A DNA stretch of 32,839 nt from Verrucomicrobiales bacterium (GTDB lineage Bacteria; Verrucomicrobiota; Verrucomicrobiia; Limisphaerales; F1-12-MAGs170), in the NCBI GenBank assembly GCA_005777315.1, contig SXMN01000195.1, positions 1 to 32,839 of the forward strand, given 5' to 3'. The notes beneath the pieces are model-generated. The model was not told the origin of the DNA. It saw nothing but the letters and a program-made list of their open reading frames with translations, and did not search any database. Below are positions 23,584 to 31,382 of this stretch, one piece after another. A program made the position numbers and the translations under genes. Numbering within the stretch: position 1 is the first letter of the stretch; each line of letters opens with the position of its first letter.

Positions 23584-24081
23584 TCAGCCGACGGCTTCGT
23601 AAATGGGACGTGATGAAACCATCTGGGCGTGCCGCACTCCATGATCGTTGTACGTCTGCACCTCACGGGTGGGAAAAAGCATCCCCATGAACCGTTGCAT
23701 GAGTTCAAGCGAGCGGCTCAACAACAGATGATTTTGACGGGCACGCTTCTGAACCCGTCGCATGAGATCATTGTTTTCGTTCACCAGCGCCTCGACCAGT
23801 GGCTGGTAATCCGGGGGCATCAGCGCGATCAGCGTGACGAACGCGGCATTCTCGTCAACCGCGAACCGCCGGGCGACACTTCTCTGCCGACCTTCGCGTT
23901 GCACCCGGGCTTGTTGCACGACGCGCGCCTGGGACTGGATGTCGGACACCGATTGGACCACCTCATCGGAGGCCCGCGCGATCACCTGCTCCTGCTGTCG
24001 CTCGAGCAGCACTAGAAGTTCACCGTACTGCTGGAGCTCCTCGCGCAGCGCGACAATCAAATCGTTTATCGGTTCAGTCAT
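23584..24081 (-). CDS. flgN: FlgN-like flagellar export chaperone
   Basis: The 165-aa protein is mostly alpha-helical and coiled-coil (LREELQQYGELLVLLERQQEQVI; LVEALVNENNDLMRRVQKRARQNHLLLSRSLELM). This matches FlgN, the cytosolic chaperone that brings FlgK and FlgL to the export gate. The sequence is weakly conserved, so the call leans on its place directly before flgK and its helical pattern. It overlaps flgJ by 8 bp. The C-terminal tail after TREVQTYNDHG is probably disordered. Confidence 0.82.
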   Translation of the reverse strand: MTEPINDLIVALREELQQYGELLVLLERQQEQVIARASDEVVQSVSDIQSQARVVQQARVQREGRQRSVARRFAVDENAAFVTLIALMPPDYQPLVEALVNENNDLMRRVQKRARQNHLLLSRSLELMQRFMGMLFPTREVQTYNDHGVRHAQMVSSRPIYEAVG

Positions 24082-24466
24082 GTTTCACTTTGTAACGCTT
24101 CGCCTCGGTTGGGGCGGTGAGCGTTTGCGCCGTTCCGGATGACGACGGCGCCTTGAGGGTTTGATGCGTCAATTGTCCTTCCAGGCTCGTGGCCAGGCCG
24201 AATGCTTTGCTGCGGCTGATGCTCTCGGCAATGCTCTCGTTGATCATGTCCTGATAGATGCTGGAGGTCGAAGATTCCGGATTCATCGAGGACTTGATCA
24301 CGTTCTTGCGCGCGGCGGTCAGGATCTGGCGGAGCAGGACGGCCTCGAACTGACGGGCCACCTCGCTGACCTTCTCCTTCTCTGAAATGTGCTTGTTGTC
24401 GGCGAGCTGCTCGAGCGGCATCCCGGCGGCCTTCACTTCTCCTGTATGGATTGCGGAAATTTGCAT
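24074..24466 (-). CDS. flgJ: FlgJ-type rod-binding protein, single domain
   Basis: About 130 aa, corresponding only to the N-terminal Rod-binding domain of FlgJ: VARQFEAVLLRQILTAARKNVI, then SSIYQDMINESIAESISRSKAFGLA. It should cap and help assemble the rod in the periplasm. The muramidase domain present in Salmonella FlgJ is absent, as in many other phyla, so a separate peptidoglycan hydrolase must make the hole. I take ATG 24466, which shares its A with the flgI stop (TGATG); a TTG one codon earlier is possible. Confidence 0.9.
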   Translation of the reverse strand: MQISAIHTGEVKAAGMPLEQLADNKHISEKEKVSEVARQFEAVLLRQILTAARKNVIKSSMNPESSTSSIYQDMINESIAESISRSKAFGLATSLEGQLTHQTLKAPSSSGTAQTLTAPTEAKRYKVKHD

Positions 24467-25575
24467 CAACGAAGCACCAGCTCAGCTTGAAGTGCGCCAG
24501 CCTGTTTCATGGCCTGAAAGATCGACATCATGTCGCGAGGTGTCACACCGAGGGCGTTCAAGGAGGAAGCTACTTTTTCAACCGTGGGCATGTCTGGCAG
24601 CGGGATCAACCGCCCCTTGCCCTCTTTGACATCGGTCTTGGTACTCTCCGTCACGGCTGTCGTGCCGGTCTGGCTAAGTGGCGTGGGCTGTGAGACATCC
24701 AATGTCGAAGCGATCGTGATTGTGAGATTGGCGTGCGAGACTGCGCAGCTTGAAATCTTGATTCGCGACGTGGCAACAATGGTTCCTGTTCGTTCATTGA
24801 TCACGATCCTGGCGGGAATGTCCGATTCCACCTCCACCGCTTCCAGCCGGGCAATAAAGTCCACAGGGTATCCTTCCGCGCCATCCGGCACTTTGACCTT
24901 CACCGAGGTCGAATCGATCGCGGAAGCACTGCCGGGAAACTTCTCATTGATTGCCGTCGAAAGTCGGGCTGCCGATGTAAAGTCCGGTTCGCGCAACAGT
25001 AGCTCGACGTGGTTGTCTCGCACCACTTCGGCAGGAATTTCCCGCTCGACCAGTGCTCCACCGAGAATCTGCCCCACCGTGGGATGATTTTTTTGCACCG
25101 AAGCTCCCCCGCCGCCATCAGTGCCGGCGGCGAATCCACCGATGGACAAGGCTCCCTGTGCCAGAGCGTATATTTTGCCATCAGCGCCCATGAGCGGCGT
25201 CTGAATCAACATGCCGCCTTGAAGTGTCTTCGCATCGCCCATGGAGGAAACGTTGACATCAATCCGGCTTCCCTTCTTTTTGAAGGCTGAGATGTCCGCC
25301 GTGACGATGACGGCTGCGACGTTCTTTGATGAGAGCTGGGAGGCTGGCACGGTGATACCGTGACGTTGAAGCATGTTGGCGATGGTTTGAAGCGTATAGA
25401 CCTGGTTTTTATCGCCCTCGCTGGAGATGCCCGTGACGAGCCCATAGCCAACCAACTGGTTGTCCCGGGCGCCGGCCACAACCGCGATGTCCTTCACGCG
25501 CGAACCGGCGGTCGCAGGAACCGCCGTGGTGACGAAGATGGCGATGGCCAGGACGATTGAAATAGTGATGCGCAT
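24466..25575 (-). CDS. flgI: Flagellar P-ring protein FlgI
   Basis: The 369-aa product begins with a Sec signal (ITISIVLAIAIFVTTAVPATA) and then SRVKDIAVVAGARDNQLVGYGLV, the family hallmark. GGMLIQTPLMGADGKIYALAQGALSIGG and GREIP-like VEREIPAEV lie in the middle. It polymerises around the rod in the peptidoglycan layer. The frame is open for 12 codons upstream into flgH; ATG 25575 gives the normal signal peptide and an 11-bp gap after flgH. Confidence 0.96.
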   Translation of the reverse strand: MRITISIVLAIAIFVTTAVPATAGSRVKDIAVVAGARDNQLVGYGLVTGISSEGDKNQVYTLQTIANMLQRHGITVPASQLSSKNVAAVIVTADISAFKKKGSRIDVNVSSMGDAKTLQGGMLIQTPLMGADGKIYALAQGALSIGGFAAGTDGGGGASVQKNHPTVGQILGGALVEREIPAEVVRDNHVELLLREPDFTSAARLSTAINEKFPGSASAIDSTSVKVKVPDGAEGYPVDFIARLEAVEVESDIPARIVINERTGTIVATSRIKISSCAVSHANLTITIASTLDVSQPTPLSQTGTTAVTESTKTDVKEGKGRLIPLPDMPTVEKVASSLNALGVTPRDMMSIFQAMKQAGALQAELVLR

Positions 25576-25586
25576 ACTATGATTCT

Positions 25587-26222
25587 TCAAAACGGCGATA
25601 CCTTGTCCCACACACGGCTGAACCAGCCTTTGCGTTGACTGTCGCTGACGGTTCCCTTCGAGGCGTACTGAATTGTCGCATCGGCAACATTGTAACTAAA
25701 GACGGTGTTGGCGGAGGTTACATCCTCGTTTCGAATCACTCCCCGCAGCACGGCATCCGTCGTTTCTCCGGAAATCTTGGTCTGCCGCTTGCCTTCAATG
25801 ACCATGCTTCCATTGGGCATCACATCCACGACCTTTACCGCGAATCGTGTCGTGATCTTTTCCGAGTTGTTGATCTCGCCCCCTCCATTGAAACTGTTCT
25901 TGCTGTTCATGGACATCGCGGGAAGTTTGCCGCCTTTCGTCAGCAGCGAACTGGCGCCGGGACTGAAGAGGAAGGAGCCGATCGAGGCATCCACGCCGCT
26001 CGAACGATCCGTCTTGGTGTTGTTCTGCTTGCTGGAAGCCGTGCTCTCCTGAACCACAACCGTAATGATGTCACCAACCGCCCTCGCGCGCTTGTCCCCG
26101 AACTGCGAACGATAGCTGTCCTCCTGGAAAAGAGAATCCGCGCGACCCGAGACCGCGCTCATCAGACACAATGCCACCGCCAGAGCCGTCGAATTACATG
26201 TTAACAACAATGGTTTGTTCAT
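25587..26222 (-). CDS. flgH: Flagellar L-ring protein FlgH
   Basis: 211 aa. The L-ring domain is clear: SLFQEDSYRSQFGDKRARAVGDIITVVVQESTASSK, then VVDVMPNGSMVIEGKRQTKISGE and LRGVIRNEDVTSANTV. It forms the outer-membrane bushing with FlgI. The signal peptide ends SGRADS with no lipobox cysteine at the cleavage site, whereas enterobacterial FlgH is a lipoprotein. ATG 26222 is preceded by GGAAAG at proper spacing and is preferred to the longer frame. It overlaps the end of flgA by 29 bp. Confidence 0.95.
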   Translation of the reverse strand: MNKPLLLTCNSTALAVALCLMSAVSGRADSLFQEDSYRSQFGDKRARAVGDIITVVVQESTASSKQNNTKTDRSSGVDASIGSFLFSPGASSLLTKGGKLPAMSMNSKNSFNGGGEINNSEKITTRFAVKVVDVMPNGSMVIEGKRQTKISGETTDAVLRGVIRNEDVTSANTVFSYNVADATIQYASKGTVSDSQRKGWFSRVWDKVSPF

Positions 26223-27153
26223 CTTGAATCTTTCCGAAGAACTCGCGTTTGGTTTTTGGGTTGCGAACGCGGACACGCTGGCCAGGCAGGCCATCTTCGA
26301 GCGCCTCCACTTTCATTGAGATTGTCATCGTGCCTTCGAGGATCAATGCCTCGACCACGCGGCCGCGCAGCACCGCTGGTTTGATCCTGACGGAGCGGGA
26401 CAACAGGGGCTGGCCCGCCTGCAACATTTCGGCAATTTCGAGGGAACCGTCTTCAAGCGCGGAGATCGGCAATGCTTCGCGCAAGGCAAGCACGTCGCGT
26501 CGTTCCCTGGTGATGTCCGCGTCGCGGAGCAATTGCCCGCGCTTGAGTGTGGATTGAGCGACTGGCACATCGCGCCAGACCCGGGCTTGCGCCACCAACT
26601 GCCAGTTGCCAACGCGCTCTTCGCCGCAGACGAGTTCAACACGGAGAACAGAGCTGGCTCCCAGCCCGCCGGCGGGAAGATCAACCACCTTCAACGCAAG
26701 GGCTTCATCCGGCACAACAATGCTGGCCCACGGACGTGCAAATCGAAGCTCCAGTTCTCCCTTTTCCTTCACCACATCCCGTTGGAGGACGGTCGTGAGC
26801 ATCTGTTTGAGTTCGGTCTCGTCGAGCTGCCGGGATCGACGCGTCACTCGGATTTTCGGCGCTCCCGTCAAATTCGTTGCCGCCACCTCGGGAGCATGTT
26901 GCTGGAGAAACTCAACGACTTGGGCGCTGCTCAACACGATAGCCTGGCCCCATGCTGGAGCGGGCGCGACACGCACATGCTGGAGCGGCTGATCCGCTGG
27001 CGCTTCCAGCAACTGATCCAGGAACACGCCGGAACTGTCCACCTGTCCGACAGCTTTCAACTGGAGCCCGGAGGCCGCGCCGGCAGTGGCAGTGCAAAGG
27101 AACGAGGTTGCGATCAGGCCGATGGCAATGCGGATGTAACCAATGCAGGTCAT
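26194..27153 (-). CDS. flgA: FlgA, chaperone for P-ring assembly
   Basis: 319 aa, with signal peptide (IAIGLIATSFLCTATAGAA). The C-terminal SAF-like and ChapFlgA region runs from RDVPVAQSTLKRGQLLRDADI through AGQPLLSRSVRIKPAVLRGRVV to LEDGLPGQRVRVRNPKTKREF, the best conserved FlgA signature. It acts in the periplasm to help FlgI form the P ring. The protein is longer than E. coli FlgA (219 aa), with extra N-terminal sequence, similar to FlgA of alphaproteobacteria and others. It starts 2 bp after the flgG stop. Confidence 0.93.
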   Translation of the reverse strand: MTCIGYIRIAIGLIATSFLCTATAGAASGLQLKAVGQVDSSGVFLDQLLEAPADQPLQHVRVAPAPAWGQAIVLSSAQVVEFLQQHAPEVAATNLTGAPKIRVTRRSRQLDETELKQMLTTVLQRDVVKEKGELELRFARPWASIVVPDEALALKVVDLPAGGLGASSVLRVELVCGEERVGNWQLVAQARVWRDVPVAQSTLKRGQLLRDADITRERRDVLALREALPISALEDGSLEIAEMLQAGQPLLSRSVRIKPAVLRGRVVEALILEGTMTISMKVEALEDGLPGQRVRVRNPKTKREFFGKIQDEQTIVVNM

Positions 27154-27155
27154 AA

Positions 27156-27938
27156 TTATCGCTTCAGGTTGTTGCTCTGTTGCATCATGTCGTCGGCGGC
27201 CTGAACAGCCTTCGAGTTCACTTCGTAGGCGCGTTGGGCGACGATCATGTTGACCATTTCCTCGACGACCTTGACGTTCGACATTTCGAGATACTCCTGT
27301 TGCATGGAACCGAAGCCGTTTTCACCAGGATTGCCAACTTCCGCCGTTCCAGAGGCGTTCGTCTCGCGATAAAGATTCCGTCCAATCGGCTCAAGGCCGG
27401 AGGGATTGACGAACCGCGACAACTGAACGCGAAAATTTTGAGCGCCACTGGCGCCGTTCAACGTCACTTCGCCATTGCTGGCAATACTGATCTGAGTGGT
27501 GCCGGCGGGAATCGGCTGGAAGCCGCCCTGCACTACCAGGCCATCGCTCGTCGTCACGCGTCCATCCGAGGCGGTCTTCAACGCGCCGTCACGAGTGTAT
27601 GCCTTCGACCCGTCCGGAAGCTGAACCTCGAAGAAACCATCTCCCTGAATCGCGATATCCAGGCGTTCGCCGGTGTGAGTAAGTTCTCCCGTGGTGAAAA
27701 TGCGTGAAGTGGCCACCGCGGCGGAACCCTGGCCAACCTGCATACCGGTCGGACGTTGATTTCCAGCCCCCTCCTCTGCGCCGGCGGCGCGTGAGGATTG
27801 ATAGAGCAAATCCTGAAACTCGATCTTGCTCTTCTTGAAGCCGGTCGTGTTGACGTTCGCGAGGTTGTTCGCGATGACATCGAGGTTGAGTTGCTGGGAT
27901 TGCATCCCGGCCGCGGAAGAGTAGAGGGCGCGTAACAT
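27156..27938 (-). CDS. flgG: Flagellar distal rod protein FlgG
   Basis: The 260-aa protein matches the usual FlgG length. The N-terminal SSAAGMQSQQLNLDVIANNLANVNTTGFKKSK and C-terminal YLEMSNVKVVEEMVNMIVAQRAYEVNSKAV are canonical. The extra N-terminal stretch FQDLLYQSSRAAGAEE is the FlgG-specific segment that distinguishes it from FlgF. It forms the distal drive-shaft under the hook. It is separated from flgF by 11 bp. Confidence 0.97.
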   Translation of the reverse strand: MLRALYSSAAGMQSQQLNLDVIANNLANVNTTGFKKSKIEFQDLLYQSSRAAGAEEGAGNQRPTGMQVGQGSAAVATSRIFTTGELTHTGERLDIAIQGDGFFEVQLPDGSKAYTRDGALKTASDGRVTTSDGLVVQGGFQPIPAGTTQISIASNGEVTLNGASGAQNFRVQLSRFVNPSGLEPIGRNLYRETNASGTAEVGNPGENGFGSMQQEYLEMSNVKVVEEMVNMIVAQRAYEVNSKAVQAADDMMQQSNNLKR

Positions 27939-27949
27939 AAATTAGAGAA

Positions 27950-28702
27950 TCAAGTGGGGCCAAGATCCGTCAGCACCCGCCCTGTCCGTTCGTCATTCAT
28001 CTGGATGATGCGCTGGTTTGCCTCGAAGGTCCGCATCGCGGTCAACATGTTGGCCATTTCCAGCACAACCGACACATTCGATCCTTCAACCACTCCCTGA
28101 TGGACTACAGAGCCCTCCGCTGGCCGGCCTTGAATGGCGGGATCGGTTGCCACGAAATAGCCACCGTTGGTGTTCGTCAGCAGATTGGGGTCGTTGAATT
28201 CCGTGAGGCGCAATTTGCCTCGCACCTCGCCTCCCATGGAAATCTCGCCCGCGGACGAAATGGCCAGCGTATTGGGGTTGTTGGTATCCAACTGCATAGG
28301 ACCATCTTCACCGAGCACTGGATAGCCTTGTTTCGTGACCAATTGCCCTTGGGCAGTCAGGCGAAATTCTCCGGTGCGCGTATAGGCTGTTCCGCCTCCA
28401 GGAAGCTGAACCTCAAAAAAACCTGATCCGGTGATGGCCAGCGCCGTCTTGGAGTCGCTGGGACGCAGTTCACCGGGGAGAAAACTCGTCGTCGCGACAG
28501 CCTTGGGCAGTGAATGCTCCATGGTGATGGCATTGGCGCCTTGGAAAGACTGTTTGAGAAGACCAGCCTGAACCGCCTCGAAGGAAAGTTCCTGCCGCTT
28601 GTATCCGGGAATCGTTGTCGAGTTGAGATTCTCCGCGATCATCTCCTGCCAACGCAGGTTGGCGTTCATGGCCGCCGCAGCTTGATAGACGCTGAAATTC
28701 AT
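27950..28702 (-). CDS. flgF: Flagellar proximal rod protein FlgF
   Basis: 250 aa, first gene of the operon in view. The rod-family N-terminus is divergent (AAAMNANLRWQEMIAENLNSTTIPGYKRQELSF, with SAxNxxxxPGYK replaced by TTIPGYK). The middle shows ALAITGSGFFEVQLPGGGTAYTRTGEF. The C-terminus shows VVEGSNVSVVLEMANMLTAMRTFEANQRIIQMND. It lacks the FlgG-specific segment and sits directly before flgG, so FlgF is the best name. No ribosome-binding site is evident ahead of ATG 28702. Confidence 0.87.
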   Translation of the reverse strand: MNFSVYQAAAAMNANLRWQEMIAENLNSTTIPGYKRQELSFEAVQAGLLKQSFQGANAITMEHSLPKAVATTSFLPGELRPSDSKTALAITGSGFFEVQLPGGGTAYTRTGEFRLTAQGQLVTKQGYPVLGEDGPMQLDTNNPNTLAISSAGEISMGGEVRGKLRLTEFNDPNLLTNTNGGYFVATDPAIQGRPAEGSVVHQGVVEGSNVSVVLEMANMLTAMRTFEANQRIIQMNDERTGRVLTDLGPT

Positions 28703-29115
28703 CGAGAGCGACGTTTAGCAGCAGATATGCCACTGAACTAAAATGCCTGTTTGCAGGCAAATGCCCCGTCACAACCCGACAACTGGCAAAACCTTCCCCC
28801 GGTACTGGAGAATTTTGCCTGTAAAAAAGGTCGGACTCCATGACGGCTGATCCTCGAAATACCGAACTTGCCAGCGCCTCAACGCCATCAGCATCACCAT
28901 CAGCCCGCGCAATAAATCAAGCGAGTCAAGCCGGCGACACATGGGGCAGTAGCGAGGGCAAGTCAGTTTTTTTCATTTTGTCCGTGAATTCCATCGCTCG
29001 TGCGGGGATTGGACCCGCTCTTGGCCGAAAAGCATGCCCATCTTCGTCTTCTCTGCGGCATCCAGCTTGATGAGCGGTAACCATAGCCTTTTGAAACCCT
29101 CTCTCTACTGGCGTT
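28703..29115. other. Region upstream of the flagellar operon
   Basis: This 413-bp gap should carry the promoter of the flg operon. It contains a sigma-54-like sequence (28717-28732), a hairpin TGCCTG-TTTG-CAGGCA (28744-28759) and, ~50 bp further, a second TTTTGCCTGT. No gene is supported; the 76-codon frame at 28840 is Ser/Ala-rich without family features. Confidence 0.45.
28717..28732 (-). promoter_or_regulatory. Possible sigma-54 promoter of the flg operon
   Basis: On the minus strand the sequence is TGGCATATCTGCTGCT, with GG and GC separated by the required 10 nt and TGGCA/TGCT matching the consensus (9 of 12 informative positions). Sigma-54 control of rod and hook genes is known in several phyla. 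Against it, the start point would be only ~5 nt before ATG 28702, leaving no room for a ribosome-binding site. Confidence 0.25.
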
Positions 29116-30159
29116 TTACTTCTGCCCTTTGGCCACGGCCTTTAACGTCGCGTTCAGGATCGCCTCCGACGTAATGGTGGCGCCGCTGGTGGCATCAACG
29201 CCCTTCGCTCCTTGTTTGAGGAGGATCTGCCGGCGGGTATCGACGATGGACGAGTACCATTGTTTCTCCGTGTGCCGCGTCACCTTCACATCGGAGATCC
29301 GCCCGCCGGCCACGGAGGCTTCGACGAACACCTGGCCGGAATAACCGACACTGCTGTCGCGATAAACTCCGTCGGGAACGCGTTTGATATCCAGCGTGTC
29401 CACGAGTTTCATGGCCTCGATGCTGGCCCTGGCGCGTTCTTTGGCTTGCTTGATATCTCCCTCACCGTTGGGCCCGTCCAACACTTTCTGATAATAACCG
29501 AGCGCTTCCTGGCTGCGGGCCATCGCGCGGCAGATATCGCCGGCCGCGAGAAACCCGACATGCGGATCGCCCTTCCCCCGTTCCGCGGCCATCTTCAACG
29601 CCTTGTCGTTTTCGCCCACCTCACTCCAGAGCCGGGCGACGCTGCAATGGCGCGTGTAATCGGCCGGGTACTTGTCAAGGATTCGGACGGCCATGGCCTT
29701 GGAGCCGAGTTTGAAATAGCAATGGGCCAGGTCGGTGTTGTCGGTGTTGCCCGCCTGCTCCCACCAGAAGGCGGCCCGTGCCCAGTCCTGGTGCAGGTTG
29801 TGGTACATGTTCGCCAGGGCGTTCATGGTCTTCCTGGACAGCTCGGAATTCTTTTCGTTGAGCACCAGGAAGTAGTGCAGAAATCGAATCCCCTCCTTCC
29901 AACGGGCTTCATTTTCGTTGATCGACGTCCAGATGAATTGTCCGACGTTCTTGCTCGGATCCCACTTGGCACCCGGAATCTCCGTCCAGGTGAAATCGAG
30001 CGTCTTGGGATACCGCAGTGGCGTTGCTTGAAACCAATCCGGCGGGGTCGAACCGATCCGTTTGATGAGAGCCCGGACTTCGGCCTCCGGTTTGTCAGCT
30101 GCGTTCAGCCTGAAGCTCACAAGCAGAATGACGCACCAGATGAGCAGTGTGGCTTTCAT
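29116..30159 (-). CDS. Exported TPR protein with C-terminal FMN-binding domain
   Basis: 347 aa. It has a signal peptide (LLIWCVILLVSFRLNAA), an alpha-helical TPR-like middle (~90-230, with repeated WARAAFWWEQAGNTDNTDLAHCYFKLG-style helices) and a C-terminal FMN_bind domain (~255-345). The domain ends in DATSGAT (Thr328 is the predicted acceptor), matching the D-x-x-[ST]-G-A-[TS] site where ApbE attaches FMN through a phosphoester, as in NqrC and RnfG. ATG 30159 overlaps the apbE stop as ATGA and has GAGGT at good spacing; a GTG two codons earlier is less likely. It is probably an extracytoplasmic one-flavin electron carrier; its partner is not in the window. Confidence 0.9.
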   Translation of the reverse strand: MKATLLIWCVILLVSFRLNAADKPEAEVRALIKRIGSTPPDWFQATPLRYPKTLDFTWTEIPGAKWDPSKNVGQFIWTSINENEARWKEGIRFLHYFLVLNEKNSELSRKTMNALANMYHNLHQDWARAAFWWEQAGNTDNTDLAHCYFKLGSKAMAVRILDKYPADYTRHCSVARLWSEVGENDKALKMAAERGKGDPHVGFLAAGDICRAMARSQEALGYYQKVLDGPNGEGDIKQAKERARASIEAMKLVDTLDIKRVPDGVYRDSSVGYSGQVFVEASVAGGRISDVKVTRHTEKQWYSSIVDTRRQILLKQGAKGVDATSGATITSEAILNATLKAVAKGQK

Positions 30160-31124
30160 GCGCACCTCGGAAAGTTTGGAGTGGAAACGAGGTCTCCATT
30201 CTTGAGGACCATGAGCGCCTCGACGCCCGAACGTGACGACGCCAGCTCCAGGCCTTTGTCCGGACCCAGGACGAAGATGGCGGTGGAAAGCGCGTCCGCC
30301 TCCAGTCCCGTCGGCGCGACCACCGAGACGCTGGACAACACCGTCGGGGAGCGACCCGTCGCGGGATCGAAAATGTGATGGGCTGAAAAATCCTCGCTGA
30401 ACTTGGTCTCGTAGTCGCCCGAGGTGGCGAGGAAGCAGTTGTCCAGTTCCGCGAGCGCGACATGGGCTTCCGGGATGCGCGGGTGCTGGATTCCGATCCG
30501 CCAGGATTCTCCTTCAGGCTTTTGATGGATGGCCCCGAACTCCCCGGAGTTGGCCAGGGCGTAGCGAATGCCGTGGGCCTTCAAAACGTCGCGCACGCGG
30601 TCGGCGGCAAATCCTTGGGCGATGCCGTTGAGGGTGACCTCCTGCCCAGGGCCGAGCCGGACACGGCGGGCGTCCACCGCCACTTTTCGCCAATCGACGA
30701 GTTGCCGCGTGGCCTGGAGTGGACCGGGATTCGGAACTCCGCCCTGCGCGTGGAGTTTCCACAGCGGTTGAACCGTGGGAGCGAACGCGCCATCCGTCAG
30801 GCGCGACCAGGCGATGGCCTCCCGCATAACGTGAACCAGATCCGGGTGGGGTCGGTCGAGAACACCGTCGCGATTCAGACAAGAGATCTGGCTTTGCGGG
30901 CGAAAGAGGCTGAGAACGTTCTCAACCTCATCGAGTGCCTTGAATGCAGCCGAAAGCGCGCGTTCCGCGACTGCACCGTCTTCATTGTAAACGACCAGTG
31001 ATATCTCGGTGCCAAGCGCCCACGCCTTGCGCTCGACTCGCACCAGGCGTTCCCGAGGAATTCCGGCCAGGCCGAGAAAACCGCCTGCCCCGACAGCCAG
31101 AGTGATGAAGCGCCGTCGATTCAT
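30156..31124 (-). CDS. apbE: FAD:protein FMN transferase (ApbE)
   Basis: This 322-aa enzyme transfers FMN from FAD to a Thr/Ser of target proteins outside the cytoplasm. Conserved parts: ALGTEISLVVY at the start, VLSLFRPQSQISCLN, GAFAPTVQPLWKLH, LNGIAQGFAADRV, HHIFDPATGRSP and the magnesium-binding ADALSTAIFVLG. The usual GGD loop reads ANSGEFGA, a variation. The N-terminus MNRRRFITLAVGAGGFLGLAG is a twin-arginine signal, so it is probably exported folded. The start is ATG 31124; the longer frame upstream runs into a copy of the 160-bp repeat. It is translationally coupled (ATGA) to the FMN-binding protein, its likely substrate. Confidence 0.94.
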   Translation of the reverse strand: MNRRRFITLAVGAGGFLGLAGIPRERLVRVERKAWALGTEISLVVYNEDGAVAERALSAAFKALDEVENVLSLFRPQSQISCLNRDGVLDRPHPDLVHVMREAIAWSRLTDGAFAPTVQPLWKLHAQGGVPNPGPLQATRQLVDWRKVAVDARRVRLGPGQEVTLNGIAQGFAADRVRDVLKAHGIRYALANSGEFGAIHQKPEGESWRIGIQHPRIPEAHVALAELDNCFLATSGDYETKFSEDFSAHHIFDPATGRSPTVLSSVSVVAPTGLEADALSTAIFVLGPDKGLELASSRSGVEALMVLKNGDLVSTPNFPRCA

Positions 31125-31195
31125 TATGGTTGATGGGGAAAGGATAGGGAGGTCCGCTATTGTGTCAAACGATCCATCGCCCGGAAGTCGGATTT

Positions 31196-31347
31196 CGGTG
31201 CATCCACAAGTTGTCGGTGAGCTTGGCTGGCGGCCCGGAGCTCGGTTGTGTGCGAAGCACCAGCCGCAGCAGGTTTGGCGTGACAGCGAGCTCACGATGC
31301 CGCTGCGACTGGCTTTCAGCACAGTCGCGCTCCACCGGATACACCGG
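31196..31347 (+). repeat. ~160-bp dispersed repeat, copy 3 (right terminus degraded)
   Basis: It begins CGGTGCATCCACAAGTTGTC and then follows copy 2 closely (shared GGTTGTGTGCGAAGCACCAG and CTGGCTTTCAGCACAGTCGC). After CGCTCCACCGG it diverges, so the inverted end seen in the other copies is not complete. It lies between apbE and the isomerase gene, upstream of apbE. Confidence 0.88.
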
Positions 31348-31382
31348 TCGGATTTTCAAATCCACTCCTCGGAACGTGCCTG

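Noticed and set aside
28744-28759. Hairpin TGCCTG-TTTG-CAGGCA upstream of flgF considered as a terminator
   Set aside because: The stem is only 6 bp and no T-run follows on either strand; it may be an operator but I cannot support it.
28840-29070. 76-codon plus-strand frame between the flg operon and the FMN-binding gene
   Set aside because: Low-complexity Ser/Ala/Pro composition, no ribosome-binding site, no recognisable motif.
29212-30378. 388-codon plus-strand open frame
   Set aside because: Antisense to the FMN-binding protein and apbE, both of which have clear family motifs; it has no recognisable motif of its own.
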